Source of the DNA: Amycolatopsis sp. CA-230715
GTDB taxonomy: Bacteria > Actinomycetota > Actinomycetes > Mycobacteriales > Pseudonocardiaceae
Direction: 5' to 3'
Length of the DNA stretch: 64,000 nt
Assembly: GCF_018736145.1 (NCBI RefSeq)
Contig: NZ_CP059997.1
Span: 9,237,501 to 9,301,500, forward strand
This document shows, piece after piece, positions 48,899-56,921 of the stretch. Position numbers and translations under genes: made by a program. How positions within the stretch are numbered: the first letter of the stretch is position 1; every line of letters begins with the position of its first letter. The notes beneath the pieces were generated by a model, which saw nothing but the letters and a program-made list of their open reading frames with translations, ran no database searches and was not told where the DNA came from.

Positions 48899-51180
48899 GC
48901 GCGTACGAGCAGCCGGTGTGGGCCGCGTTCGGACCGCGCGACGGGCGCAGCGGCACGATCACGCTCACCGCACCCGCCGGGGGCGCCGACCGGGCCGCGC
49001 TGATCGCCGCGGTCGCCACCGTGCTCGCCCGCTACACCGGTGACCTCCCGCGGATCGCCGTGTACGACGACGACTGGCAGGTCTGGGACGTGCCGGTGGA
49101 CGAAACCCTTTCCCGCGCCGAGTACGCCGAGACCGTCCTCGCGAACGCGAACCAGGTAGCCGATCCAGGCACCCCGTGGCCCGCCGTCGCGGTCGGGCCG
49201 GAGCCGTCGGAGTTCCCGATCACCATCGACGTCCACAATGGACACGATGCGCTCACCCTCCGGTACCGCGACGACGCCGTCGATCCCACCGCCGCCGCCT
49301 GGTTCCTCCACTGCGTCGAAACCGCACTCACCGCGGACGCGGCCGAACCGGTCGGCACCATCGATCTCGTCGCCGGCCCCCATCCGGCACCGGCGCTGCC
49401 CGGTGACGGCGAACCCGTCCGGCTCGACGGCGACCACACCCTGCACGAACTCGTCGGCGCACAGGTGCGGAAACGGCCGGACGCCGTCGCGGTCACCGGT
49501 GACCGGTACTCGCTGAGCTACCGCGAACTCGACGACACCGCGAACGCGATCGCCGCGAAGCTCATCGCGCTCGGCGCCCGGCGCGGTTCCCGTGTCGGGC
49601 TCGCCCTCGGCCGGTCGCCGGTGCTCATCGCGGCGATCCTCGCCGTGCTCAAGACGGGCGCCGCGTACGTGCCGCTCGTGCCGGGGAACCCGGTGGCCCG
49701 CCTGCGCGAGATCGCCGAGGACGCCGACGTCACGCTCTTGGCGGGCGACACCGACGAACTCGGCGAGCTCGGCCTGCCCACCCTGGTGCTCGACGAGACC
49801 GCGCTGCGGGACAGGGCCGAGCCCGTCGCACCCACCGGCGCGGCCGACGACGAGGCGTACCTGATCTACACCTCGGGCTCCACCGGCAGGCCGAAGGGCG
49901 TCGTGGTGCCGCACCGGAACGTGTCCGCGCTGCTCGATTCCGCGCGCCGGTACGGGTTCGGGTTCGGCGGCGACGACGTGTGGGCGCTGTTCCACACCTA
50001 CTCGTGGGACTTCTCGGTCTGGGAGATCTTCGGCTGCCTCGCCACCGGCGGACGGCTGGTGATCGTCTCGGAAACCACCGCGCGCGACGCCTCCGCGCTG
50101 CGGGACCTGCTCGCGGACGAGGCCGTCACCGTGCTGAACCAGACGCCGTCGGTCTTCACGCAACTCGCGGAGGTCGACGCCCGCCGGCCGAACCGGCTTC
50201 CGGTGCGGCTGCTGATGTTCAGCGGCGAACCGCTGGACATGGCGCTGATGTCGCGGTGGCTGCGGCGCTACCCGAGCGAGCGGTGCCAGGTGGTGAACAT
50301 GTACGGGATCACCGAGACGACGGTGGCCTGCACGTGGCAGCCGGTGACGAGCGAAAGCGCCGCGGTGGCCAGCCGGTCGGTCGGGTACGCGATCCCCGGC
50401 TGGCAGGTGGACGTCGTCGACGAGCACGACCGCCGCGTGCCGCCCGGCGTGCCAGGCGAGATCCTGCTCGGCGGCGCGGGCATCGTCGACGGGTACCACC
50501 GGCGTCCCGAGCTGACCGCGGCCAAGTTCCTGCTCGCCCGAGACGGAATACCGGGGAACCGGTGGTACCGCACCGGCGATCGCGGCCGCGTGCTGCCGAA
50601 CGGCGAGCTGGAGTACCTCGGCAGGGCCGACGACCAGGTGAAGATCCGCGGCCACCGGGTGGAGCTCGGCGAGATCAGGGAACGGTTGCTCGCCGATCCC
50701 GCGATCACCGCCGCCGCCGTGGTCGCGGGCACCCGCGGCACCGGCGCGGGGTCCGAGGTACTGCACGCCTACGTCGTCGGCAAGGGTGTCGACGTGGACG
50801 CGCTCGGCGCCGCGGTGCGCGAGCACCTGCCCGAGTACATGGTGCCCGCGACGATCACCGAACTGACCGAGCTTCCGGTTACCCAGAACGGAAAACTGGA
50901 CGCCGCACGGCTGCCCGCTCCGGTGGCGCCTGCCGAACTCCGGCTCCGCCACACCGACGACGAGCGCCCGAGCGAACTCGAACACCGGATGGGCGCGCTC
51001 TGGGCGGAGACGCTCGGCGTTCCCGTATCGCTCGACGACGACCTCTTCCTGGTCGGCGGGAACTCGTTGCTGGCGTTCAGCATCGTGAGCAGGGTCAGGG
51101 AAGCTGGTATCGGCGAAGTGTCCGTTGTGGACCTGTACAAGACGCGCACGGTCCGCAGGTTCAGCGCGCTGCTCGGCTGA
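48895..51180 (+). CDS. stand-alone adenylation-thiolation (A-T) protein
   Basis: This is a 761-aa protein. Residues 1-165 have no clear domain but end in AEPVGTIDLV, the usual C-to-A junction, so they may be the remnant of a condensation domain. Residues 180-670 are a complete A domain (YTSGSTGRPKG 325-335, YRTGDRG 558, K667). Residues 695-760 are a carrier with Ser724 in GGNSLL. By eye the pocket is D372, F373, W376, N415, M441, S443, M469, V477, A478, K667 (D-F-W-N-M-S-M-V-A-K), close to the threonine pattern D-F-W-N-I-G-M-V-H-K. It probably activates Thr or a Thr-like acid. It is the only free A domain in the window, so it is the likely source for T2 and T4. Confidence 0.88.
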   Translation: MSAYEQPVWAAFGPRDGRSGTITLTAPAGGADRAALIAAVATVLARYTGDLPRIAVYDDDWQVWDVPVDETLSRAEYAETVLANANQVADPGTPWPAVAVGPEPSEFPITIDVHNGHDALTLRYRDDAVDPTAAAWFLHCVETALTADAAEPVGTIDLVAGPHPAPALPGDGEPVRLDGDHTLHELVGAQVRKRPDAVAVTGDRYSLSYRELDDTANAIAAKLIALGARRGSRVGLALGRSPVLIAAILAVLKTGAAYVPLVPGNPVARLREIAEDADVTLLAGDTDELGELGLPTLVLDETALRDRAEPVAPTGAADDEAYLIYTSGSTGRPKGVVVPHRNVSALLDSARRYGFGFGGDDVWALFHTYSWDFSVWEIFGCLATGGRLVIVSETTARDASALRDLLADEAVTVLNQTPSVFTQLAEVDARRPNRLPVRLLMFSGEPLDMALMSRWLRRYPSERCQVVNMYGITETTVACTWQPVTSESAAVASRSVGYAIPGWQVDVVDEHDRRVPPGVPGEILLGGAGIVDGYHRRPELTAAKFLLARDGIPGNRWYRTGDRGRVLPNGELEYLGRADDQVKIRGHRVELGEIRERLLADPAITAAAVVAGTRGTGAGSEVLHAYVVGKGVDVDALGAAVREHLPEYMVPATITELTELPVTQNGKLDAARLPAPVAPAELRLRHTDDERPSELEHRMGALWAETLGVPVSLDDDLFLVGGNSLLAFSIVSRVREAGIGEVSVVDLYKTRTVRRFSALLG

Positions 51181-51187
51181 CGGCGCG

Positions 51188-52528
51188 TCAGTCCCGCCAG
51201 TGGTGGACGGTCGGCGCGGCGGCGGTGAACCGCGGCCACACCAGGTCCTCGGTGTCCGGCCGTCCACTGTGGAGGAACGCGAGCCAGGACGCCCGCAGCC
51301 GCACGCCGAGGTCCCGTGTCCGCGTCTCGTCGGCACCGTCCAGCATCGGCGCCGACGCCCAGCTCTGCTCGTCGCCGAACAGGAACGGCAGCTCGATGCA
51401 GTGGCAGGCGCCGAAAACCGATCCCTCGGGGGCGTAGTCGAACCGGTACGCCCATACCCGCGCACCCGCGCGGCTCAGGTCGAAGGCCAGCGCGCGGGTG
51501 CCCCTGCCGAACACCGTCGCGCCCGCGACCCACGTCGCGGCGTCCGCCAGCACGGGGCCCAGCACCGGGATGCGGCGCACGGCGCGGAAAACCGGGTTCG
51601 TGGTGTGGAACGCCGCCGTTTCCAACGCGGTGGTGCCGATGAGGACGTCGAGATCGTCGGCCGCGGCGAGTGCGGTGCGCTGCCAGTCCTTCCACGACGG
51701 CAGCACGCCGGTCCCGCTGACCGGCATGAAGGGCGGCGCGATGGTCAGCCCGAGCCTGCCCGCCGAAACCGTGGCGACCCGGCGCTGCGCGTCGAGGATC
51801 TCGGGCACCGTGGCGGTACGAGGATCGGCATCGAGGAACGCCAGAAACCGCTCGGCGGACCGCTTCGCCTTCCGCGCGTCGCCGAGCCCGATGCCCAGTG
51901 GCACGCTTTGCACGATCGCGCGCCGGAACAGCCGCCGCGCCTCGGGGATGCCGAGCATGCACGCCACCGCATGCGCACCGGCCGACTGACCGGCCACGGT
52001 CACCGCGTCCGGGTCGCCGCCGAACGCGGCGATGTTGTCCCGCACCCACCGCAGTGCGGCGATCTGGTCGCGCAGACCGAGATTCCCCTCCGACACGCCG
52101 GGCGCGCGGAGGTACCCGAGCGCGCCGAGGCGGTAGTTGACGCCGACCACCACGACGTCGCCCTGGTTCGCCAGCCGATGCCCGCTGTACCAGTCCCACG
52201 ATCCGGCGCCGGTCACGAACGCGCCGCCGTGGAACCACACGAGCACCGGGCGCGTGCCGTCGACACCAGGCGTGGTGACGGTGAGGTTCAGGCAGTCCTC
52301 CGCCTGCTCGGACTCCTCCGGCGCGCCCATGACCGCTTCGAGCCGCGACGGCAGTTGCGGTGCGATCGGGCCGTCGGCCGTCGCGTCGCGAACGCCGGTC
52401 CAGGATCCCACCGGCCGCGGCGCCTCGAAGCGCGCGCTCTCGGCGTAGCGCACGCCCCGGAAGACGACCAGACCCCGCTCCTCCCGGCCCCGCAGTTCAC
52501 CGGCCGTGGTCTTCGCAGTCACCGTCAT
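51188..52528 (-). CDS. type B carboxylesterase
   Basis: This is a 446-aa protein. The oxyanion motif is WFHGGAFVTG (about 98-107), the nucleophile GQSAGA (Ser182), the acid probably Glu in GTTALETAAF and the His in GACHCIELPFLFG. There is no signal peptide. It converges on the A-T gene (8-base gap) and is divergent from the TetR gene, with two identical-type operators between. That arrangement makes TetR its likely regulator. It may be a detoxifying or ester-cleaving enzyme unrelated to the cluster. Confidence 0.88.
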   Translation of the reverse strand: MTVTAKTTAGELRGREERGLVVFRGVRYAESARFEAPRPVGSWTGVRDATADGPIAPQLPSRLEAVMGAPEESEQAEDCLNLTVTTPGVDGTRPVLVWFHGGAFVTGAGSWDWYSGHRLANQGDVVVVGVNYRLGALGYLRAPGVSEGNLGLRDQIAALRWVRDNIAAFGGDPDAVTVAGQSAGAHAVACMLGIPEARRLFRRAIVQSVPLGIGLGDARKAKRSAERFLAFLDADPRTATVPEILDAQRRVATVSAGRLGLTIAPPFMPVSGTGVLPSWKDWQRTALAAADDLDVLIGTTALETAAFHTTNPVFRAVRRIPVLGPVLADAATWVAGATVFGRGTRALAFDLSRAGARVWAYRFDYAPEGSVFGACHCIELPFLFGDEQSWASAPMLDGADETRTRDLGVRLRASWLAFLHSGRPDTEDLVWPRFTAAAPTVHHWRD

Positions 52529-52557
52529 GGCGCCTCGTCTCGAGAAGTCCGCTCAGT

Positions 52558-52625
52558 TCGCAAGATGACTTGCGATCTCTTCCCAGGAAACTCCTCCGAG
52601 TGGCCGTAACGCAACTCAACTTGCG
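52558..52625. promoter_or_regulatory. two CGCAA-N6-TTGCG operators between the esterase and TetR genes
   Basis: The sites at 52559-52574 (extended by one pair to 52558-52575) and 52610-52625 both fit CGCAA-N6-TTGCG and are 51 bp apart. One lies over the leader of the esterase gene, the other just upstream of the TetR start. Two matching 16-bp dyads in a 109-base divergent gap are strong evidence for TetR-type autoregulation and esterase control. Confidence 0.65.
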
Positions 52626-52637
52626 ATGATTGCGGTC

Positions 52638-53201
52638 ATGACGTCCCGCACACCGAAGGCCCGCCGCGGGGAGACCGTCCGGCGGGCTGTCCTCGCCGCC
52701 ACCGCGGAGGCGATCGACACGGACGGCGTGGCAGGAGCCCGCATCGCGGACATCGCGGCGCGCGCGGGCGTTCACGAGACCTCGGTCTACCGGCGATGGG
52801 GCACCCGCTCGAACCTGCTTCTCGAAGCGGTCATGGATCGGCTCGACACCGCGCTTCCCCTGCCCGACACGGGATCCACGCGCGAAGACCTGACGAGCTT
52901 CTTCACCGCGCTGGCCACGTTCCTCACCACCCCGGCTGGCGAATCGCTCGTGCACGCCGCGACCGCGGGCGACCGCTTCGACGGGATGCGCCGCGAGTTC
53001 TGGGCGGCGCGGCTGGCGAGGGCGACGGTGCTCGTCGACCGGGGCGTCGACCGCGGCGACCTGGCCGAGGACACCGACGCCGAACTCGTGCTCGAAATGC
53101 TCGCCGGACCGATCCAGCTCCGCGTACTGCTCCGCGGGGAGGAGGTCGACCGCGGGTACGTCACCCGCCTCGTCGACCTCACCCTGCGGGCGTGGCGATG
53201 A
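52638..53201 (+). CDS. TetR-family transcriptional regulator
   Basis: This 187-aa protein is read from the ATG at 52638 (MTSRTPKARRGETV); an in-frame ATG four codons upstream abuts the operator. The N-terminal HTH is clear: VLAATAEAIDTDGVAGARIADIAARAGVHETSVYRRWGTRSNLLLEAV. The C-terminal ligand domain contains a TetR_C-type segment (ELVLEMLAGPIQLRVLLRGEEVDRGYVTRLVDL). It is expected to repress itself and the divergent carboxylesterase gene through the paired dyads. The inducer is unknown. Confidence 0.9.
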   Translation: MTSRTPKARRGETVRRAVLAATAEAIDTDGVAGARIADIAARAGVHETSVYRRWGTRSNLLLEAVMDRLDTALPLPDTGSTREDLTSFFTALATFLTTPAGESLVHAATAGDRFDGMRREFWAARLARATVLVDRGVDRGDLAEDTDAELVLEMLAGPIQLRVLLRGEEVDRGYVTRLVDLTLRAWR

Positions 53202-53205
53202 CGGA

Positions 53206-53460
53206 TCAGCCGAGCGAAAGGGCGATCTCCTCGATCAGTTCCAGCTGTCCCCGCAAGCCCGTTTCCATGCCGGAGCCCATGATCACGTCGCGGAGCTCCG
53301 GTGCCTGCTGTGCTCGCGCACCGCGACGACGCCCGCTTCCTTGAGCACGTGCAGGTGTTTGGACACCTGCGGCTGGGTCTGGCCGAGTTCGCGCACGAGA
53401 TCGTTGACCGCGCGCTCCCCCGCGACGAGGGCGTCCAGGATTTCCCGCCGTCAACCCGGA
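53206..53460 (-). pseudogene. decayed ArsR-SRPBCC locus
   Basis: On the minus strand, 53283-53450 encodes a good ArsR core (RREILDALVAGERAV, LGQTQPQVSKHLHVLKEAGVV). It is preceded directly by an in-frame TGA at 53451-53453, where the DPxRRE motif should run on, and it ends after VREHSRHRSSAT. In another frame, 53206-53304 encodes a tail resembling the C-terminus of AHSA1/SRPBCC proteins (RDVIMGSGMETGLRGQLELIEEI). ArsR and SRPBCC genes often form pairs. Here the pair seems fused and broken by a deletion, a frameshift and a stop. Confidence 0.65.
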
Positions 53461-53513
53461 TCGCACCGCTCGGCTGTCCCGGCGCGCGGTACCGGTGAGG
53501 CGTCGGCGATGCT

Positions 53514-54359
53514 GTGCGCGTGGAGTACGTGTCCCGAGTGCCGCGACCACCGCTGGACGGGCTGATCGACGACCTCTACTACCTGGAGGGCGCGCCGCCG
53601 TACGCCCGGCTGACGCTGCCGCCGTCACCGTCGGCGCTGCTCATCGTCAACCTCGGGGCGCCGTTCCGCATCCGCTCCGGCACCGACATCGAAGCGGCCG
53701 AGTACGCCGACGGCTGCGTGGTCACCATGCCCACCCGCGCGTTCGAGTTCGGCTACCCAGGCCGGACCCGGTCCGTCGGCGTGCACGCCAAGCCGTGGGG
53801 GCTGGCGCCGTTCCTGCCGATGCCCGCGGCCGAGCTGTGCGACCGGCCGGTGACGTTGGACCAGGTTTGGGGCAGGCCAGCCGTTGCCGAACTGCGAGAC
53901 CGGCTCGCCACGGCGCCAGGACCGCACGAGATGCTCACGCTGCTCGAAGAGGAGCTGATGCGACGGCTGCACGACACCACCGGCCTGGGGCTGGTCCGCC
54001 ATACGAGCGGCGTCCTCGCGGCGACCGGCGGTGCCGTGGCGATCGGCGACCTGAGCGTGGCGGCCGGTGTCAGCAACACCCATCTGGCACAGCGGTTCAA
54101 GCAGCTCGTCGGCGTCACGCCGAAGCGGCTGGCCCGCACCTACCGCCTCACCGCCACCGTGTTCGCGATCGACCCCGCCGGACCGATCGACTGGGGCGAG
54201 CTCGCCAGTGGGGCGGGCTATTTCGACCAGGCCCACTTCGGCCACGAGTTCCGGGCGTTCACCGGGCTCACGCCGACCCGGTACGTGGAAGTCCGGCGGC
54301 GGTTCCTGCGCGAACATCCCGGCCACGTGCTGGACAGCTGGCCGCTGCCCGCCGATTGA
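53514..54359 (+). CDS. AraC-family transcriptional regulator
   Basis: This 281-aa protein starts at GTG 53514 (or GTG 53520). The N-terminal about 160 residues are a sensor domain of the type seen in actinobacterial AraC proteins (PPSPSALLIVNLGAPFRI, SVGVHAKPWGLAPFLPMPAAEL). The C-terminal two HTH motifs are VAIGDLSVAAGVSNTHLAQRFKQLVGVTPKRLARTYRL and IDWGELASGAGYFDQAHFGHEFRAFTGLTPTRY. It is followed by a dihydrofolate reductase-like gene on the same strand with a 64-base gap containing a small dyad, the likely target. Confidence 0.88.
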   Translation: MRVEYVSRVPRPPLDGLIDDLYYLEGAPPYARLTLPPSPSALLIVNLGAPFRIRSGTDIEAAEYADGCVVTMPTRAFEFGYPGRTRSVGVHAKPWGLAPFLPMPAAELCDRPVTLDQVWGRPAVAELRDRLATAPGPHEMLTLLEEELMRRLHDTTGLGLVRHTSGVLAATGGAVAIGDLSVAAGVSNTHLAQRFKQLVGVTPKRLARTYRLTATVFAIDPAGPIDWGELASGAGYFDQAHFGHEFRAFTGLTPTRYVEVRRRFLREHPGHVLDSWPLPAD

Positions 54360-54394
54360 TTTCTTACAAGAGCGACCGCCCTCGACACGTTAAT

Positions 54395-54408
54395 TTGGGG
54401 CACCCCAA
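54395..54408. promoter_or_regulatory. TTGGGG-CA-CCCCAA dyad before the RibD-like gene
   Basis: A perfect 6-bp inverted repeat with a 2-base centre sits 16 bases upstream of the start codon at 54424, right after a GTTAAT that could be a -10 box. It may be an operator for the neighbouring AraC protein. Confidence 0.35.
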
Positions 54409-54423
54409 GCAAAGGAGAGCCCC

Positions 54424-55005
54424 GTGGGCAAGGTGGTCATGTACAGCTCGGTGTCGGTGGACGGCTTCGTCGCGGACGAGAAGGACCAGCCGGGGCCGCT
54501 GTTCGACTGGTTGTCCAGCGGTGACGTCCCGTTGGACGAGAGCGGCGCGCTGAAGGTGTCGCAGCCGTCCCACGACTACACCCGGCAGTACTGGGACCAG
54601 ATCGGCGTCACGATCTGCGGCCGCCACGTCTTCGACCTCACGGACGGCTGGGACGGGAAGCCACCGAGCGGGATCGACCACGTGGTCGTCGTGACGCACC
54701 GGCCGGCACCCGAAGGCTGGGACCCCGAGGCGCCGTTTCACTTCGTCGACGGCGTCGAGGCGGCCATGGCCAAGGCGCAGGAACTCGCGGGTGATCGCAT
54801 CGTCGAGGTCGCCGCCGGCGACGTCGGTGGCCAGATGCTTGCCGCGGGCCTGATCGACGACGTGCGCATGGACGTCGTGCCCGTCGTGTTCGGGTCCGGC
54901 AAGCGCTACTTCGGTTCGGTCCACGCGCAGCACCTGTTGGAGGATCCCGAGGTGGTGCTCCAGGGCAACCGGGTGCTCCACCTGCGCTACCGGGTGCGCC
55001 GGTGA
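54424..55005 (+). CDS. RibD C-terminal domain / dihydrofolate reductase-like protein
   Basis: This 193-aa protein starts MGKVVMYSSVSVDGFVAD, the typical first strand and NADP-binding turn of the RibD_C/DHFR-like reductases of actinomycetes. It continues with VTICGRHVFDLTDGW, VVVVTHRP, VEVAAGDVGGQMLAAGLIDDVRMDVVPVVFGSGKRYFG and a C-terminal strand. AAAGGAGAG precedes the ATG. Such proteins are NADPH-dependent reductases of unknown substrate and are usually not true folate enzymes. It is probably regulated by the AraC protein upstream. Confidence 0.88.
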   Translation: MGKVVMYSSVSVDGFVADEKDQPGPLFDWLSSGDVPLDESGALKVSQPSHDYTRQYWDQIGVTICGRHVFDLTDGWDGKPPSGIDHVVVVTHRPAPEGWDPEAPFHFVDGVEAAMAKAQELAGDRIVEVAAGDVGGQMLAAGLIDDVRMDVVPVVFGSGKRYFGSVHAQHLLEDPEVVLQGNRVLHLRYRVRR

Positions 55006-55049
55006 CCGATCCGCCTCAACACCTCACCCGCGGCAAGATCGACCAGAGA

Positions 55050-55607
55050 TCACTGGCGGCCGGTTTCCGCCCTGTCTCGACCGGCCCCGTTCCTCAGCCG
55101 TATCCCGCTGAAGCCCGCGGTGCTGGCGGTCACCACATCCCAGAACGGCCAGAGGCTGGCGAGCACCCGAAGCTGGATTCCCGCTTGCTCGTGGAGCCGC
55201 ACCAGATCGCCGACCGGTTCCGCGGGCCCGAGCGGTTCGACTGGTTCGCTGGCGACGTAGGCGTGCGGGCTGGGCTCGCCGAACGGCCGGAACCGCGACG
55301 CGGGAAGCCGGTAAGCGAACAACGTGACTGTCCGGAACGCGTCCAGCCAGCGGTATTCGATCGCGTGTACGCGGTCACCGCCACCGGCACCGATGATCCG
55401 CTCCCGGTCGGCATCGGTGGTGGACGGCGTAACCCAGGCCATCGCCCGGGGGCACTGGCGGGGGAACCAGTAGTCGGGGCAGCGCGCCGCATCGACCGCC
55501 CAGACGTACGGCTCCTGCTGTCGAGCGGTCGTCGCGACATGCGGCACGAACCTCGTGATCGTGGGATCTTCGGAGAAGTGCAGTACCTGACCAGGCTCGG
55601 GGCGCAT
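55050..55607 (-). CDS. DUF6886-like hypothetical protein
   Basis: This protein of about 185 aa starts at the ATG at 55607 (MRPEPGQVLHFSEDPTITRFVPH) with GGAGAAA upstream. Conserved-looking blocks are VWAVDAARCPDYWFPRQCPRAMAWV, HAIEYRWLDAF, LFAYRLPASRFRPFGEPSPHAYVA and EPLGPAEPVGDLVRLHEQAGIQLRVLASLWPFWDVV. I recall this arrangement from an actinobacterial family of unknown function. There is no signal peptide or catalytic motif I can name. It lies downstream of the secreted beta-propeller-like gene, from which a hairpin separates it. Confidence 0.75.
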   Translation of the reverse strand: MRPEPGQVLHFSEDPTITRFVPHVATTARQQEPYVWAVDAARCPDYWFPRQCPRAMAWVTPSTTDADRERIIGAGGGDRVHAIEYRWLDAFRTVTLFAYRLPASRFRPFGEPSPHAYVASEPVEPLGPAEPVGDLVRLHEQAGIQLRVLASLWPFWDVVTASTAGFSGIRLRNGAGRDRAETGRQ

Positions 55608-55647
55608 GCTTTCGCCATTTCTCCTTGGCTGCCAACGGAATCCCGAG

Positions 55648-55675
55648 GGCTGTGCCCGCGGGAGCGGGCACAGCC
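55648..55675 (-). terminator. hairpin terminator of the secreted repeat protein gene
   Basis: A perfect 12-bp stem (GGCTGTGCCCGC at 55648-55659, loop GGGA, complement at 55664-55675) begins 9 bases after the stop of the leftward gene at 55685. Confidence 0.75.
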
Positions 55676-55684
55676 GGGGATCGG

Positions 55685-56737
55685 TCAGCCGCACTTCCAG
55701 ACGGTCGGCTCGTCGTAGCCGCCGGGGAACTTCCACGTGCGGCCGGCGATGGTGCCGTCATCGCTGGAGACGTGCAGGTCGAGACCGTGGTCCGCGGAGT
55801 AGCGCAACGTGGAGTCGAGCGCGGTCAGCTTCCACACGCCGAACACGTGCCAGCTGGGATCCTCGGTGCGGCCAACGATCTGGCCGTCGCGGTTGAGGCC
55901 CTCGATGTCGACGCCCTGCTTCATCGCCTTCGGCTTGCCGTCCCGCTCCCACAGCACACCGCCCGACGAACCCGACGGGTAGTCCACCTGACCGATGACG
56001 CGACCGTTGGAGATGCCCCGCGTGACCACGTCGTAGCCCTTGCCGGGGAAGGAAAGCTTGCGCGCCTTGCCGTCCTTCCACAGGTACGGGACGCGGTTGC
56101 CGCCCGGATCGTCGACCTCGACGAGCACGGTGCCGTCCTGATCGATGCCGGTGGCGCTGGCTTCCGTGGCGGGCAGCCCGGCCAGCTTCACCACGGTGCC
56201 CGGTTTGTCGGCCGGCCAGATGACCGGGTTCCAGTACGGGCTGCCGTCGACGGTCGTCTCGACGCCGCCGACGATGTCGCCGGCGTCGTTGACGCCTTCC
56301 GCGCGCGAGGCGTCGGCACCGGGCAGTTCGGGCAGGCGCTCCAGCTTGCCGTCGCGGGATCGAATCGCGCTCGGGAACCCGTTCGGGGTCTGGTAAGCCA
56401 TGCCGACCACGGTTCCGCCCCGGTTGACACCGGTCGTCGTCACCCAGTTTTCGTAGCCGGGCAACGGAAGGTTGCCGTAGTCGACGACCTTCCCGTTCTT
56501 CCACAGCACGACGTGTCCGCCCTCGGGCGAGTCCGCGCCGAACGAAACCGTGCCCGCGTAGCCGCCGTTGCCGTCGGCCGCCCACACCTCACCGGTGAGC
56601 GCGCCCTTCGGCAACGGCAGGATGGTCTGCGTCCATGTGCAGGCGGCCGGCGCGGCGGACGCACCGGGCGCCGCGCTGACCGCCACCACGAGCGAAGCTG
56701 CCAGCACGGCGCCGGCAACGCGATACAGCCGAATCAC
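55685..56737 (-). CDS. secreted repeat protein, probable beta-propeller
   Basis: This 350-aa protein has a signal peptide (RLYRVAGAVLAASLVVAVSAAPGASAA, cleavage near 28). The mature part is built of seven or so degenerate repeats of about 40 residues, each with a V-N/D-x-x-G-x-I/V-V-G core (GVNRGGTVVGMAY, GVNDAGDIVGGVE, GIDQDGTVLVEV, GISNGRVIGQV, GLNRDGQIVGRTE) and a W strand (PVIWPADKP, PYLWKDGK, GVLWERDG, TVWKCG). This recalls HAF-type extracellular repeats and suggests a propeller. Two Cys near the two ends (ACTW, WKCG) could close the ring. An enzymatic role is not evident. Confidence 0.75.
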   Translation of the reverse strand: MIRLYRVAGAVLAASLVVAVSAAPGASAAPAACTWTQTILPLPKGALTGEVWAADGNGGYAGTVSFGADSPEGGHVVLWKNGKVVDYGNLPLPGYENWVTTTGVNRGGTVVGMAYQTPNGFPSAIRSRDGKLERLPELPGADASRAEGVNDAGDIVGGVETTVDGSPYWNPVIWPADKPGTVVKLAGLPATEASATGIDQDGTVLVEVDDPGGNRVPYLWKDGKARKLSFPGKGYDVVTRGISNGRVIGQVDYPSGSSGGVLWERDGKPKAMKQGVDIEGLNRDGQIVGRTEDPSWHVFGVWKLTALDSTLRYSADHGLDLHVSSDDGTIAGRTWKFPGGYDEPTVWKCG

Positions 56738-56921
56738 AGTTCCTCCCCAAGCCAGAACCGGGGCCCCTCCCCGGTGTCATCGAGATTAACGGCGCCGATA
56801 TCCGGTTCTTTTTGAGTGGACGAACATCCTCCACTTCGGTACCTTGGACCTAGAACTGGAAGGTGTTCGTCCGCATACTCAGAGCGAGCGGGCACGTGCG
56901 ACGAAGTTGAGGGGCGCCACC

